Assembly: GCA_021463345.1 (NCBI GenBank)
Contig: JAJTYM010000021.1
Span: 1-56,771, forward strand
DNA length: 56,771 nt
Source of the DNA: Pseudobdellovibrionaceae bacterium
GTDB lineage: Bacteria > Bdellovibrionota > Bdellovibrionia > Bdellovibrionales > JAMPXM01
Reading direction: 5' to 3'
The notes beneath the pieces were generated by a model, which had not been told where the DNA came from, ran no database searches, and was given only the letters and a program-made list of their open reading frames with translations. The stretch's first letter is position 1. Every line of letters starts with the position of its first letter. The position numbers and the translations under genes were made by a program. Shown here one piece after another: positions 1 to 8,338 of this stretch.

Positions 1-76
1 AAAGGCTCAAGATCTTCATTGCCAAACGCGTCCTGGCGAGGCAAGAAGCTGACAGGCGACGGGCAGGGAGATCGAA

Positions 77-1177
77 ATGAACGCGAAAACCATGATCGCC
101 GAAAGCCTCGCGTTCCCGTCGGCCGACAACAGCCAACCCTTCCGCTTCCGCATCGTCTCCGACTCCGAGTTCGAGATTTTCCACGACTCCGCCCGCGCCC
201 GCCACCGACTCAACCACGGCAACCTCGCTTCGCACTTGGCCCTCGGGACCCTGCTGGAATCGCTCCGCTTGGTCGCGGCCAATGCCGGCCTCGGGCTGAA
301 AACGAAGGTCACGATTCCAGCGACGACCACGACGAGCGGAGGCGAGGAGCCTCTCGAGCGCTGGGCGAGGGTCGAGATCGCGGCGACGGGCGCCTCGGCG
401 AGCGACGCCGACCGGGAGCTGGCGCGCGCTTTGCCCTTGCGGGTGACCGATCGGCGCGCGTACAGCCGCGACCCCTTGAGCCAGGCCGACGTCCGGCGTT
501 TGCACCAGGAAGCGTCCACCCAACCGGCTCTGACGTTCGCGTTCCGCGACACTCTCGGCCGCGACGCCGAAAACCTCATGCTGGAAATCGAAGAAGAGCA
601 ATGGAAGGACCTGCGCGCGGCCGCCGACGTCTTCGCATGGATCCGTTTCAATGAAACCAAGGCGCTCGAGACCCGGGACGGAATGACGTGGCCGTCCCTG
701 GCGTTACCCCGGATCCAAAAGCCTCTTTTACTTCTGTTCCAGCGCGTCTTCCCCCTGTACGCGTTCCTGGTGAGGTTCGGCGCGACCAAAGGCCATCGAG
801 CCATGCTGAAACGCCAATTGCGCGGAACCGGCGGTTTTGGTTGGATCGCCGTCGCCGACGCCGATCCGGAAACCCTGGTCGACGCCGGGCGGGCGTACTT
901 CCGCATCTGGGTTTACCTTTGCAGCCGGGGGCACGGGTTCCAGCCGCTCAGTTTCGCGACGCTGCCGGCCTTCATGAAATGGCGTTTATCGCTGCCGGCG
1001 GACTGGTCCGCCAAGTTGTTGAGCGCCTACGAGCGCCTCTTGCCGGTCCTCCGCGCGGAGGCGGGCTTCGGCCCGGAGGTCTACCCTCTTTGGGGGTTCC
1101 GAACAGGGCACGCGCCGCCGTTCCCGGCGGCGGCGAGGACGCTCCGCAAGCCCGTCGAAGAACTCTTGATCCCCTGA
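77..1177 (+). CDS. Nitroreductase-fold family protein
   Basis: A 366-residue protein of the nitroreductase-like superfamily. The start of the fold is visible at residues 14-24, where PSADNSQPFRF matches the SPSxDNxQPW signature that binds the flavin phosphate in this superfamily. It is longer than a classical 200-residue nitroreductase and resembles the long, often catalytically divergent Acg-like or ThiF-associated members. No ThiF domain or other partner gene is seen in the window, so the substrate cannot be named. The ATG start is preceded by a GGGAGA-type ribosome site. It is transcribed toward the convergent TIGR02147 gene. Family assignment is fairly sure; function is not. Confidence 0.65.
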   Translation: MNAKTMIAESLAFPSADNSQPFRFRIVSDSEFEIFHDSARARHRLNHGNLASHLALGTLLESLRLVAANAGLGLKTKVTIPATTTTSGGEEPLERWARVEIAATGASASDADRELARALPLRVTDRRAYSRDPLSQADVRRLHQEASTQPALTFAFRDTLGRDAENLMLEIEEEQWKDLRAAADVFAWIRFNETKALETRDGMTWPSLALPRIQKPLLLLFQRVFPLYAFLVRFGATKGHRAMLKRQLRGTGGFGWIAVADADPETLVDAGRAYFRIWVYLCSRGHGFQPLSFATLPAFMKWRLSLPADWSAKLLSAYERLLPVLRAEAGFGPEVYPLWGFRTGHAPPFPAAARTLRKPVEELLIP

Positions 1178-1233
1178 CCTCCGGCCTGGCGAGCGAGAGG
1201 AGCTCAAATTCTGCGCTCGACAATGAGCGCCTT

Positions 1234-2085
1234 TCAGGGCGCGTCCGGCTGAACCTTCTCAGAGGGAGCCGGAGGGACCGGGACAACGAAAAACTGATCC
1301 GTCATGAAGGCGAACGAGACCGGGTCCTTGGAGTTTTTAGCCAGGCGGCTCAACGTCCTGACGTAGTGGCGATGGGCCTCTATCGCGAGATCGAACGAGA
1401 CCGGGTCGAAACCGAGAATGAGCGCGTGAGTCGTTCGGTCCGGGGCGGATACCCCGCCTTCGGCGTAAATCAGGCTCGTCAAGCGCCGAGAGAATTCCGC
1501 CGTCAACTCGAGCATTTTCGTTCCGTTCTGAACGACGAGCCGTTCCTCGACGACCGACAGCCGCTCGCCCTCTTGCTTAACATACTGGCCCGCGATCAGA
1601 TCCGTCAGGACTTCCACCACCCGCGACTCGGGAATAAAAAGACGGCTCGCCAAGTTCTTGATGACCGCGAAGCTCGAAATCCGGCGGATCATGCCGTAAA
1701 TGATGAAATGATCCGCCGACTGGATGAAGCCATGCCTCTCCTGGAAGTCGACGTATCCGGAACGCGCGTAACGATCCCTCACGAAACGGAGGGCATCCTC
1801 CCGTTCATGTAAATCCCGTGCCGACTTGGATTGGATGAGCTTTTCGGCGTACTCGATCTCGCTCTTGGTAAAGCCGAGTTTCGCGAAAACCTCGCGCCCG
1901 CTGCCTAGGCTGAGTTCCTTTTTACCGCTCAGGACCTCGGATAGGAAACCAGGCGACAGGCCGATGTCGCGTGAATAGGCGCGCAGGGAATAATCACGTT
2001 TACGTATCGACCGCGCCAAAAAGTCATCGTTCAACAAAACGCGATAATCGAGGTACCCAAACGGGTTGCCGATGCATTTTTCCAT
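1234..2085 (-). CDS. TIGR02147 family protein (helix-turn-helix regulator-like)
   Basis: A 283-residue protein of the TIGR02147 family, a paralogous group described from Fibrobacter and Bdellovibrio. The N-terminus reads MEKCIGNPFGYLDYR, followed at residues 31-59 by a helix-turn-helix-like segment (RAYSRDIGLSPGFLSEVLSG) of the type used for DNA binding. The rest is an uncharacterised regulatory domain. The start at 2085 is chosen because GGGGAGG lies seven bases upstream; an upstream in-frame codon at 2136 would put the Shine-Dalgarno inside the gene. It is monocistronic. Its target is unknown. The family is one of the main clues to a Bdellovibrio-like host. Confidence 0.8.
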   Translation of the reverse strand: MEKCIGNPFGYLDYRVLLNDDFLARSIRKRDYSLRAYSRDIGLSPGFLSEVLSGKKELSLGSGREVFAKLGFTKSEIEYAEKLIQSKSARDLHEREDALRFVRDRYARSGYVDFQERHGFIQSADHFIIYGMIRRISSFAVIKNLASRLFIPESRVVEVLTDLIAGQYVKQEGERLSVVEERLVVQNGTKMLELTAEFSRRLTSLIYAEGGVSAPDRTTHALILGFDPVSFDLAIEAHRHYVRTLSRLAKNSKDPVSFAFMTDQFFVVPVPPAPSEKVQPDAP

Positions 2086-2575
2086 TCCATACCTCCCCGC
2101 TCCCGGAGCATTCAAGCCACGGGCGAAGAACGTCAACCTCCAGAGAACACATGCAAACAGTTTTTTTCACGCCCTCGCCAGCGCCGTTTGGAACAAAAGC
2201 GGGCGCCAGACCCACTCACCATTGATCGAGTAGAATCGTAGAATCCCGAGTGGAGCCGTGGCGAGAGGCGATTATTCGGATCGGGAATGGCGGTCGGGGA
2301 TGTTACCCAACCTTTGATCCCTTACTGATTCCCGTAGAACCCCATAAGGTCTTTCAGTTTCGAGAGGCCCACTCAACATCTCAGATCTATGTAGAAGGCC
2401 TGTTCGAAAAATTCTCAGAAAGGCAAACTGCCCTGCTTGAATTTCGAACTGTCCCTACACTTGCCGATTTAAACGCTTAGCTGGCTTGGTCTTCAGACAC
2501 ACTTCCACCATCTAACGAGTAGAGCCTGACTTACAGTTGAAGCGGAGATTCGGATTTTCGCTAACGCGAAAAAAA
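2086..2575. other. Intergenic region with no convincing gene
   Basis: This 490-base stretch between the TIGR02147 gene and tRNA-Phe is lower in GC than its surroundings. An open frame at 2250-2480 has no good ribosome site and no recognisable motif. A small hairpin (TTTTCGC-TAAC-GCGAAAA, 2555-2572) lies just past the 3' end of the tRNA, with a run of T directly after the CCA on the minus strand; it may help end the tRNA transcript. Confidence 0.4.
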
Positions 2576-2651
2576 TGGTGGTCGGGGACGGAATTGAACC
2601 GCCGACACGTGGATTTTCAATCCACTGCTCTACCAACTGAGCTACCCGACC
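2576..2651 (-). tRNA. tRNA-Phe (GAA)
   Basis: A full 76-base cloverleaf can be read on the minus strand. The acceptor arm GGTCGGG pairs with CCCGACC, the D-loop region is TAGCTCAGTTGGTAGAGCA, the anticodon loop is TTGAAAA with anticodon GAA, and the T-arm contains GGTTCAATTCC. The terminal CCA is encoded (2576-2578). Confidence 0.97.
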
Positions 2652-2709
2652 GACAGACGGTGAAGAGCGAAGCCAGACGTGTACTCGTGGTTGACCTTAT
2701 CTGTCAACC

Positions 2710-3879
2710 TCAAGCTTCCAGAGCTCTCTCCAAGTCATTCAAAAGATCGTCGAGATCTTCGATACCAACGCTGAGACGAACCATCCCGTCATCGATACCA
2801 AGCGCCTTGCGGTTTTCCGGAGGCACGCTCGCATGGGTCATGATCGCCGGATGCTCGATCAAAGATTCGACGCCTCCCAAACTTTCCGCAAGAGAAAAGA
2901 CCTTCACGTTTTCCAGGAATCGACGGGCCGGGCTCAGCCCTCCTTTTATATAGAAGGTGATCATGCCGCCCATGCCGTGCATTTGTTCCTTCGCCAAGAC
3001 GTGCTGCGGGTGGCTGGGCAAGCCAGGGTAAACGACACGCTCGACCTTCGAATGTTTCGCTAGGAATTCAGCGACCGCGACCGCGTTCCTGTCATGGGCG
3101 CGCATGCGGAGCGGAAGCGTCTTGAGGCTTCTCAGACACATGAATGCGTCGAACGGCGAAGCGATTCCTCCCATCGAGTTGCTCAAGAACGCGATGGTCT
3201 TGCCAAGATCCTCGTTATCGGTCACGAGAGCGCCGCCGACGACGTCGCTGTGCCCGGCGATGTACTTGGTCGTCGAATGCAGAACGATATCGGCGCCGAG
3301 TTCGATCGGTCGCTGGAAATAAGGGCTCATGAACGTGTTGTCAACAACGCTCAGAATTCCCTTGGAGCGCGCGGTCCCCGATATCTTGCGGATATCGACC
3401 AGTTTCAGCGTCGGATTGGTGGGCGTTTCGATCCACACCATCCTCGTGCTTGGCTTCAGCGCCGCGCTGAAGCTTTCCGGGTTCGTGAGGTCGACGTACG
3501 AGAATTCCAGGCCGTGATGACGCAGTACTTTATCGAAAAGCCGGAACGTTCCGCCGTACATGTCGTCGCTGGCGACGACATGGTCGCCCGCCTTCAGCAG
3601 GTGCAAGGCCGTGGTCGCCGCCGCGCAACCCGACGCGAACGCGAAACCGAAACGCGCGGATTCGAGATTCGCCAGGCAATCCTCATACGCTTTGCGGGTG
3701 GGGTTGGATGTGCGGCTGTACTCATAGCCTCTGTGCACTCCTGGGGACTCTTGCACGTAGGTGGAACTCAGGTAAACCGGCGTCATGATCGCGCCCGTCG
3801 TCGGGTCGGGCGCCTGGCCAGCGTGAATAGCGCGGGTTTTGAATCCGAACTTGCTTTTATCCCAGTCGGTCTGCGACAT
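2710..3879 (-). CDS. Cystathionine gamma-synthase/lyase family PLP enzyme
   Basis: A 389-residue cytosolic enzyme of the Cys/Met-metabolism PLP family, normal length. Family landmarks are SRTSNPT at residues 55-61, YGGTFR at 108-113 (phosphate and substrate binding), the ETPTNP segment near 151-156, the cofactor Asp in VVDNTF near 180, and the PLP lysine K205 in HSTTKYIAGH. It joins or splits cystathionine in transsulfuration. Synthase, gamma-lyase and beta-lyase members cannot be told apart with confidence here. The ATG at 3879 is preferred over an in-frame codon ten residues upstream because AAGGG lies close before it. It follows a small gene at 3911 with about 30 bases between and may be cotranscribed. 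Confidence 0.88.
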   Translation of the reverse strand: MSQTDWDKSKFGFKTRAIHAGQAPDPTTGAIMTPVYLSSTYVQESPGVHRGYEYSRTSNPTRKAYEDCLANLESARFGFAFASGCAAATTALHLLKAGDHVVASDDMYGGTFRLFDKVLRHHGLEFSYVDLTNPESFSAALKPSTRMVWIETPTNPTLKLVDIRKISGTARSKGILSVVDNTFMSPYFQRPIELGADIVLHSTTKYIAGHSDVVGGALVTDNEDLGKTIAFLSNSMGGIASPFDAFMCLRSLKTLPLRMRAHDRNAVAVAEFLAKHSKVERVVYPGLPSHPQHVLAKEQMHGMGGMITFYIKGGLSPARRFLENVKVFSLAESLGGVESLIEHPAIMTHASVPPENRKALGIDDGMVRLSVGIEDLDDLLNDLERALEA

Positions 3880-3910
3880 GAGTGTTCCCTTCGTGCATGA
3901 CGAAATCACG

Positions 3911-4165
3911 TCAAATGGTTTTGTTTTCGAGCGCCCTTAGAACGGAATCCAGCTGCTCGATCGGGTCGCTCGTGTACGCGAGCCCCACCTGGCGCATGTA
4001 AGAACGGATCCGCTCTTCCTGAGGTTTCTGTTTGGCGAGCTCGTCGACCAAGCTCTCCAACGCTTCCAGTTCCGCCTCTGAAATCACTTCTGAAATCACT
4101 TCCGGAACCGCTTCGCGTTCCGGGCGATCCAAACATGTGGTCTTCGTTCGCGTGCGGTATTTCAC
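3911..4165 (-). CDS. Small acidic hypothetical protein
   Basis: An 84-residue protein read from a GTG preceded by GGAAGG. The middle carries a short duplicated acidic segment (VISEVISE, from a 12-base direct repeat near 4078-4100), then a helix-forming stretch and a C-terminus rich in charged residues (DPIEQLDSVLRALE). No known domain is recognised. It sits just upstream of the PLP enzyme on the same strand and about 60 bases downstream of the kinase gene, so it could belong to either unit. A longer overlapping frame (3906-4241) is less plausible because its composition is arginine- and glycine-rich like an antisense shadow. Confidence 0.5.
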   Translation of the reverse strand: MKYRTRTKTTCLDRPEREAVPEVISEVISEAELEALESLVDELAKQKPQEERIRSYMRQVGLAYTSDPIEQLDSVLRALENKTI

Positions 4166-4224
4166 GGAGCCTTCCGCGGCAAAAGTGCCCTGTCAGCGAA
4201 TCTACCTCCGTACGGACTCTCAAT

Positions 4225-5394
4225 TCAATCCCGAGTTGCATCGAGATCCTGGTCCGTCACTAAAATCGTTCCTGCCGGGGGCAGGCGCAGACGGATTCGG
4301 CCGGAGCCACGACTGGCGCGCCACTCCAGAGTGTATTCTCCCGGCGAAAGGTTCGTCACCCGCGCCGGGGAGAACCCCACGGCTTGGCCATTCAGTCGGA
4401 ACTCGGTCCAGCGCAACGTCCTCAAGTCCAATGTTGCCGCCGCCGGCCGGGAGCCGCCGGTTCCGAGAGCGCGGACAGACGTGCCCGAAAGGGTCGGGGC
4501 CGACAAAACAAACCAGCACGCGATCCAGCCAGCGACAACCGCGAGCCGACGCCTCGATACCGATCGGGCCGCGCCGGCCGTTCCCAAGAACGCCGTTCCC
4601 TGTTGGGAGACGGCCCGCTCGTCCAGCAATCGGCGCACCCGCCGAGACAAGGCGGCCTTGTGCTCCAGCATGGATTCGAGCGCCAGGGGCCGGCGCGACT
4701 CGCGGCGGTCGTTTGCCAACGAGCAGGATCCGATCGTCCGTCGGGCGCGCGACTCGCAGGAAGCGCGGTCCGTCGGCACCGAGCGAAACCCGTCGAGCAA
4801 ATCCGCTCGCAAAAGCGCGAGCGAGAAAAGATCCGATCCAGAATCGGATTTTTCACCGTCCCAACACTCCGGAGACACGTACGGCGGCGTGCCCGCGAAA
4901 CGCTCTGGGGAAGGGTCGAGACGGGCGAAATCAATCAGCCTGATCCACCCATCGGAGTCGATCATGACGTTGCCCGGGCTCAGATCGCCGTGATGCAAGC
5001 CGACCTTGTGAACCGCCGCCAGACCCGCCTGGACCTGCGCGACGATTTCATCCGCTTCTTCAAGCGGAACCGGCCGGCCGGCGGCATAATCCGAAAGAGT
5101 GACTCCACTGACGCGTTCGAGCACCAGCGCAGGCCCTTCCACGAGATTCTCCCAACCGAACATGCGCACGCAATGCGGGCCGCGAATCCTGGACAAAGCC
5201 TCGAATTCGCGTTTCAGGCCCGAGACGTCGGTCCCGGCTTTGAGAATCTTCAATACGACTTCTTGAGTCGAGAAACCGCGGCTGTCGATGCGCAAAGCCG
5301 CGAAAACACGGCTGCTCAGCCCCTCGCCAAGGAGTTCTTGAAGTTGAATGACCGGTGCCTCCGGCCTGAGAGCGGGACCCACGCATCCGGCCAT
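4225..5394 (-). CDS. Membrane Ser/Thr protein kinase with C-terminal PEGA-like domain
   Basis: A 389-residue Hanks-type kinase. Visible are a glycine-rich loop GEGLSSRV (residues 23-30), the ATP lysine K49 in VVLKILK, the catalytic loop HHGDLSPGN (134-142) with base D137 and N142, and DFA (155-157) in place of DFG. The metal-binding Asp is kept, so activity is plausible, but the HRD arginine is replaced by Gly, which suggests activation-loop phosphorylation is not needed. A single membrane segment spans about 284-301, followed by a PEGA-like beta domain (about 322-375). The gene starts one base after the stop of the preceding gene, at the end of a TadB/TadC-like cassette, so it may respond to or control that secretion or pilus machine. 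Confidence 0.82.
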   Translation of the reverse strand: MAGCVGPALRPEAPVIQLQELLGEGLSSRVFAALRIDSRGFSTQEVVLKILKAGTDVSGLKREFEALSRIRGPHCVRMFGWENLVEGPALVLERVSGVTLSDYAAGRPVPLEEADEIVAQVQAGLAAVHKVGLHHGDLSPGNVMIDSDGWIRLIDFARLDPSPERFAGTPPYVSPECWDGEKSDSGSDLFSLALLRADLLDGFRSVPTDRASCESRARRTIGSCSLANDRRESRRPLALESMLEHKAALSRRVRRLLDERAVSQQGTAFLGTAGAARSVSRRRLAVVAGWIACWFVLSAPTLSGTSVRALGTGGSRPAAATLDLRTLRWTEFRLNGQAVGFSPARVTNLSPGEYTLEWRASRGSGRIRLRLPPAGTILVTDQDLDATRD

Positions 5395-5395
5395 A

Positions 5396-5887
5396 TCAAA
5401 AAGAAGGCCGGGTGCCCGCCCCCAAGCGTCGACGAAAGAGTTCGAATGGGGATCGGTCCGAAATCATATAGGTAATTTCGGATATCCTCGACCGAACGGC
5501 CGATTCACATTCATGCGAAAGCCATTTCGTCAAAAGGGCGGCTTCCAACGCTCCCAAATTCGAAGCCTCGCGCGCCTTCAACCGGCAGCGTCGCTCCAGT
5601 TGGGCCCGCACGGCAGGAGGCGCGAGCGCATCGGTCCGCTCAAGCGCGAGAACGCGGAAACAATGCGCCGGGATCAAGCTGGCGCTTCGCAATTCCGCCT
5701 CGCACGCCGCGCGGGACTCGCGCAAGTCCTGTGAATCGAGGGCCGCGCGAGAGACCTCCATCGCTGATCTCGCGCTCAGCAAACGCTCCGTTTCGAGGTC
5801 ACGGGAATCCAGGCCGACGGCGGCGCCCCATCCCCAAACCGGACACATGACCCAAAACGGAACAAGCACGAGGAAACGGACGTTCAT
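5396..5887 (-). CDS. Secreted hypothetical protein in TadBC-like cassette
   Basis: A 163-residue protein with an N-terminal signal-like hydrophobic segment (MNVRFLVLVPFWVMC...) and a helical, charged body with several cysteines. No family is recognised. The start at 5887 is chosen because it overlaps the stop of the upstream T2SF gene by four bases (ATGA) and places the hydrophobic stretch at the N-terminus; a longer reading to 6154 only adds antisense-like sequence. Position between a T2SF membrane protein and a membrane kinase suggests a periplasmic or membrane-anchored accessory part of that unit. Confidence 0.62.
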   Translation of the reverse strand: MNVRFLVLVPFWVMCPVWGWGAAVGLDSRDLETERLLSARSAMEVSRAALDSQDLRESRAACEAELRSASLIPAHCFRVLALERTDALAPPAVRAQLERRCRLKAREASNLGALEAALLTKWLSHECESAVRSRISEITYMISDRSPFELFRRRLGAGTRPSF

Positions 5888-6318
5888 CGCGCGATTTCCC
5901 GCAGGAAATGCGTCACCAGCGGCCCGAACAGAAGCAGAAGGTAGGAAGGGAACAAGAACAAGAGCAACGGAAACAGCATCCGCAACGGCAGCATATCCAC
6001 GTGCTGCCGGATCTCGCCTTCGCACGAGTTCTGGATCTCGGCTTTGAGCTCCGTCAAATGGCTTTGAATCGTTTGCCCCTCCAGCCCGCATGCGGCCAGC
6101 TCGAGCAGGGCGCGGCGAACAGGACTGCGGATGGCCGAAACCGCAGGCCGCCAATCGCGGCCTTGTTCCCGATCGAAAAGGAAACGCCGGACATTCCTAG
6201 CAAACTCGCCGTCGCCCGATTGCACGAAGCGGATGAGGCCGGCGCGGACCGACTCCCCGTTTTGCAAAGCCGCCTGCATCTCGATGAGACACTTTAATGC
6301 CGGGTTCAAGTCTTCCAT
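5884..6318 (-). CDS. TadC-like T2SF membrane protein (short)
   Basis: A 144-residue protein with a helical cytoplasmic part that resembles the type II secretion F (T2SF) domain and a C-terminal membrane segment (LLLFLFPSYLLLLFGPLVTHFL). The layout of a helical bundle ending in a membrane hairpin is typical of TadC, though the protein is half the usual length and lacks the N-terminal membrane segments. It overlaps the preceding TadB-like gene by 13 bases and the following gene by four, so translation is probably coupled. No pilus ATPase is next to it; the nearest is the TadZ-TadA fusion some 29 kb away. Confidence 0.6.
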   Translation of the reverse strand: MEDLNPALKCLIEMQAALQNGESVRAGLIRFVQSGDGEFARNVRRFLFDREQGRDWRPAVSAIRSPVRRALLELAACGLEGQTIQSHLTELKAEIQNSCEGEIRQHVDMLPLRMLFPLLLFLFPSYLLLLFGPLVTHFLREIAR

Positions 6319-7052
6319 TTGATCCTCCTCCCTCCCAACCAGATCCACGCGAGTCCAGTCAGGAACAAGCACGCCGACGCGAACAAAAGGCGAACGTGCT
6401 CCTGCCACCCGAACTGCCGGGCCACGAACGCGAACACCGCAATATAAAGGCCCGCCAACAGAGCCGATTGCGCCCGGATCTGACGCAATACTTGTCCGGA
6501 CCTATGTCGAAAATCGTCTTCGATCCGGATGCGATCGCGGAAATTCTCGAGTCGTCGGATGGCCGCATGCGGAGTCGTGTCCGCGGCGCGCAGTTCAGTG
6601 ACGAGCGCGCGATGGAATTCCGGCATCGCGCGCGCCTCGGTTTGTTGCGAAAAAACAACAAGCTCGCGAATCTCCACGAACATCGGCCGCCAACGAGGGT
6701 CCGTGTCCTCGATCGCTTCCGCGAGCGCGAGGCGGAACGATTTCCCGGCTTTCATGCGAAGGAGAATCAACGTCAGAGCTTCACGGAAACGCGAGCGGAA
6801 CGCCCGCGAGCGGCGCGCGCGCACGAGGGCGAACGCGAGCGACAGGCACGCAAACGGCGCGAACGCGCACGCCCACAGCAGCAGAGGGGACGAATGAGCG
6901 AACGCGGCCGCCGATGCGATGAGCGCGAGGAAATACGCAGTGCCAATTTTTGTCATGTGCCCGCGCGCGATCCACTTCCTCTCGACGACAACGTCAGAGA
7001 TCCGACACGCGAACAGAAATCCGGACATGAGAGTGATGAGAGCGAGAAGCAT
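6306..7052 (-). CDS. TadB-like T2SF membrane protein
   Basis: A 248-residue inner-membrane protein with two N-terminal hydrophobic segments, a cytoplasmic helical T2SF domain (about residues 85-195, including the LLRMKAGKSFRLALAEA stretch typical of the family) and two C-terminal segments. TadB/TadC proteins form the inner-membrane platform of Tad pili. It opens a minus-strand cassette with a TadC-like protein, a secreted protein and a kinase. The main Tad locus in this window has only one T2SF protein, so this pair may complete it or may serve a second, partial system. Confidence 0.68.
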   Translation of the reverse strand: MLLALITLMSGFLFACRISDVVVERKWIARGHMTKIGTAYFLALIASAAAFAHSSPLLLWACAFAPFACLSLAFALVRARRSRAFRSRFREALTLILLRMKAGKSFRLALAEAIEDTDPRWRPMFVEIRELVVFSQQTEARAMPEFHRALVTELRAADTTPHAAIRRLENFRDRIRIEDDFRHRSGQVLRQIRAQSALLAGLYIAVFAFVARQFGWQEHVRLLFASACLFLTGLAWIWLGGRRIKWKT

Positions 7053-7112
7053 CCGCGAGCGACCTCCCGCGGAGAGACGTGAGCAAAAAAAGGGCTAAAG
7101 ATATTTTTTCTA

Positions 7113-7140
7113 TTGACGATTAGAGTCACGACGGTAAACT
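7113..7140 (+). promoter_or_regulatory. Sigma-70-type promoter for the lysine-rich small gene
   Basis: TTGACG (7113-7118) and TAAACT (7135-7140) are separated by 16 bases. The segment is AT-rich, free of other genes, and lies about 60 bases before the start codon at 7200. Confidence 0.55.
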
Positions 7141-7199
7141 TTTGGATAGGAAGTCTTCTTGTTTAACAGTTTGGGAAACTCATCCTAGGAGGAGCAGAG

Positions 7200-7286
7200 A
7201 TGGCCAAGAAAAAAGCGACGAAAAAAGCCGCTAAAAAAGTGACGAAGAAAAAAGCCACGAAGAAAAAAGCTTCCAAGAAGAAGTAA
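7200..7286 (+). CDS. 28-residue lysine/alanine-rich histone-like protein
   Basis: A 28-codon gene made almost entirely of Lys, Ala and Thr, built on repeats of AKK and TKK (begins MAKKKATKKAAKK). Such tails resemble the C-terminal domains of histone H1-like and AlgP/Hc1-type DNA-binding proteins, so binding to DNA or RNA is likely. The gene looks genuine because it has a strong AGGAGGAG five bases before the ATG, a good promoter 60 bases upstream and a strong terminator just after it. It stands alone between two divergent operons. The function is inferred only from composition. Confidence 0.8.
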   Translation: MAKKKATKKAAKKVTKKKATKKKASKKK

Positions 7287-7317
7287 CTTTCTGAGTGGTC
7301 TCTGGAAAGAGAACACG

Positions 7318-7345
7318 AAACCCGCGAGTGATCGCGGGTTTTTTT
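7318..7345 (+). terminator. Rho-independent terminator after the lysine-rich gene
   Basis: Perfect 10-bp stem AAACCCGCGA / TCGCGGGTTT with a GTGA loop, followed by a T run (7339-7345). Confidence 0.92.
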
Positions 7346-7535
7346 GCGCCCAAAATCATCCGGAACCGGAACGCGCGCCGTTCGCGCGATGAGCGCTCGG
7401 CGGACAGGACCGCCGCTACGCCGAACCCCGTCAAAATTCCGACGCCAGGGATGGAGTCCGGTTCGACATCGGCGCCCGGGGGAACCGCGTCGGCAAAGCC
7501 AGGCGGCTCGCCGCCTCCCCTTTGAAGGGAGCGTC

Positions 7536-8312
7536 CTAGAACAATCGGGCGCGAATGCCTTCTTTTTGCAGGAATTCGCGAATCGCCTTGTCGTCCAGTT
7601 TGTCCAGACGCCAGATCAAACGATGCATCAAATCCAGCGTCTTCTCCGCCTCGGGACCGCGCAAGCGGCTCGTCAGGACAGTGAGATCCTCCGATATCGT
7701 CGCGACGTTGCCCACGATCTTCTGGAATTCGGGCTTGTTGGCCGTCTTGTCGAGAAGCACCAGCGTCTTGTTGAGGTTGGTGACCAACGTGTTCATCTTC
7801 CCGATGGTATCGGAGACCGAGCCTTCGTTTCTCTCGACCATGTCCAGGATCTTGCCGGCAAGCCCGTAGCTCTGCGAGATCAGTTGGTCGATGCGCGGCG
7901 GATCCTCGCCGCGCACGAGCGTACCGGGAACGAGCTCAGGGGCCGACGCCGACCCGGGCGTGGCCTCGATGAACTTCTCCCCGATCACGCCCGCCAGGTT
8001 GATGAAGAACTTCGAGTCGCCGCGCACGGCGGCCCACGCCCCCTTGTCGATCGTGACCGTCATCCGCAGCTTCACTTCTTCGCCCTCCGGCGTCTTCATG
8101 CCGGGGTCGAATTTGATGCCCGTGACCTTTCCGACCTTGATGCCCATCACCCGCACGGGCGAGCCGACCTCGATGCCGCCGGCGAAATTGTAGGCGATCT
8201 GCAGCTCGTTGGCGTTGGAAAAAGGATTGAGGGCGCCCAGCGAATAGGCGAACGCCGCCACCAGCGCGATCGCGGCCAGGAACAACAAACCGACTTTGGT
8301 TTCAACTTTCAT
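7536..8312 (-). CDS. mlaD: MCE-domain (MlaD-like) lipid-binding protein
   Basis: A 258-residue periplasmic protein tethered by one N-terminal membrane segment (about residues 7-24). The MCE domain follows, with the typical start (LQIAYNFAGGIEVGSPVRVMGI) and GxVTGI segment. The C-terminal half is a long helix, as in MlaD-type proteins whose rings carry phospholipid between membranes. It is the last gene of a five-gene operon with two permeases and two ATPases. The start at 8312 is preferred over 8474 because it puts the membrane segment at the N-terminus and has a GGATGGGG ribosome site. No MlaC- or MlaB-like gene is seen in the window. Confidence 0.9.
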   Translation of the reverse strand: MKVETKVGLLFLAAIALVAAFAYSLGALNPFSNANELQIAYNFAGGIEVGSPVRVMGIKVGKVTGIKFDPGMKTPEGEEVKLRMTVTIDKGAWAAVRGDSKFFINLAGVIGEKFIEATPGSASAPELVPGTLVRGEDPPRIDQLISQSYGLAGKILDMVERNEGSVSDTIGKMNTLVTNLNKTLVLLDKTANKPEFQKIVGNVATISEDLTVLTSRLRGPEAEKTLDLMHRLIWRLDKLDDKAIREFLQKEGIRARLF

Positions 8313-8338
8313 CGCCCCATCCTTAGGCCAAGTACAAC

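Noticed and set aside
2250-2480. A 76-codon plus-strand frame in the gap before tRNA-Phe
   Set aside because: No ATG, no ribosome site and no recognisable sequence; kept only as part of the intergenic note.
7500-7530. GC-rich palindrome (AGGCGGC-TC-GCCGCCT) after the MCE gene
   Set aside because: Possible terminator stem but there is no T tract on the minus strand and the loop is too short.
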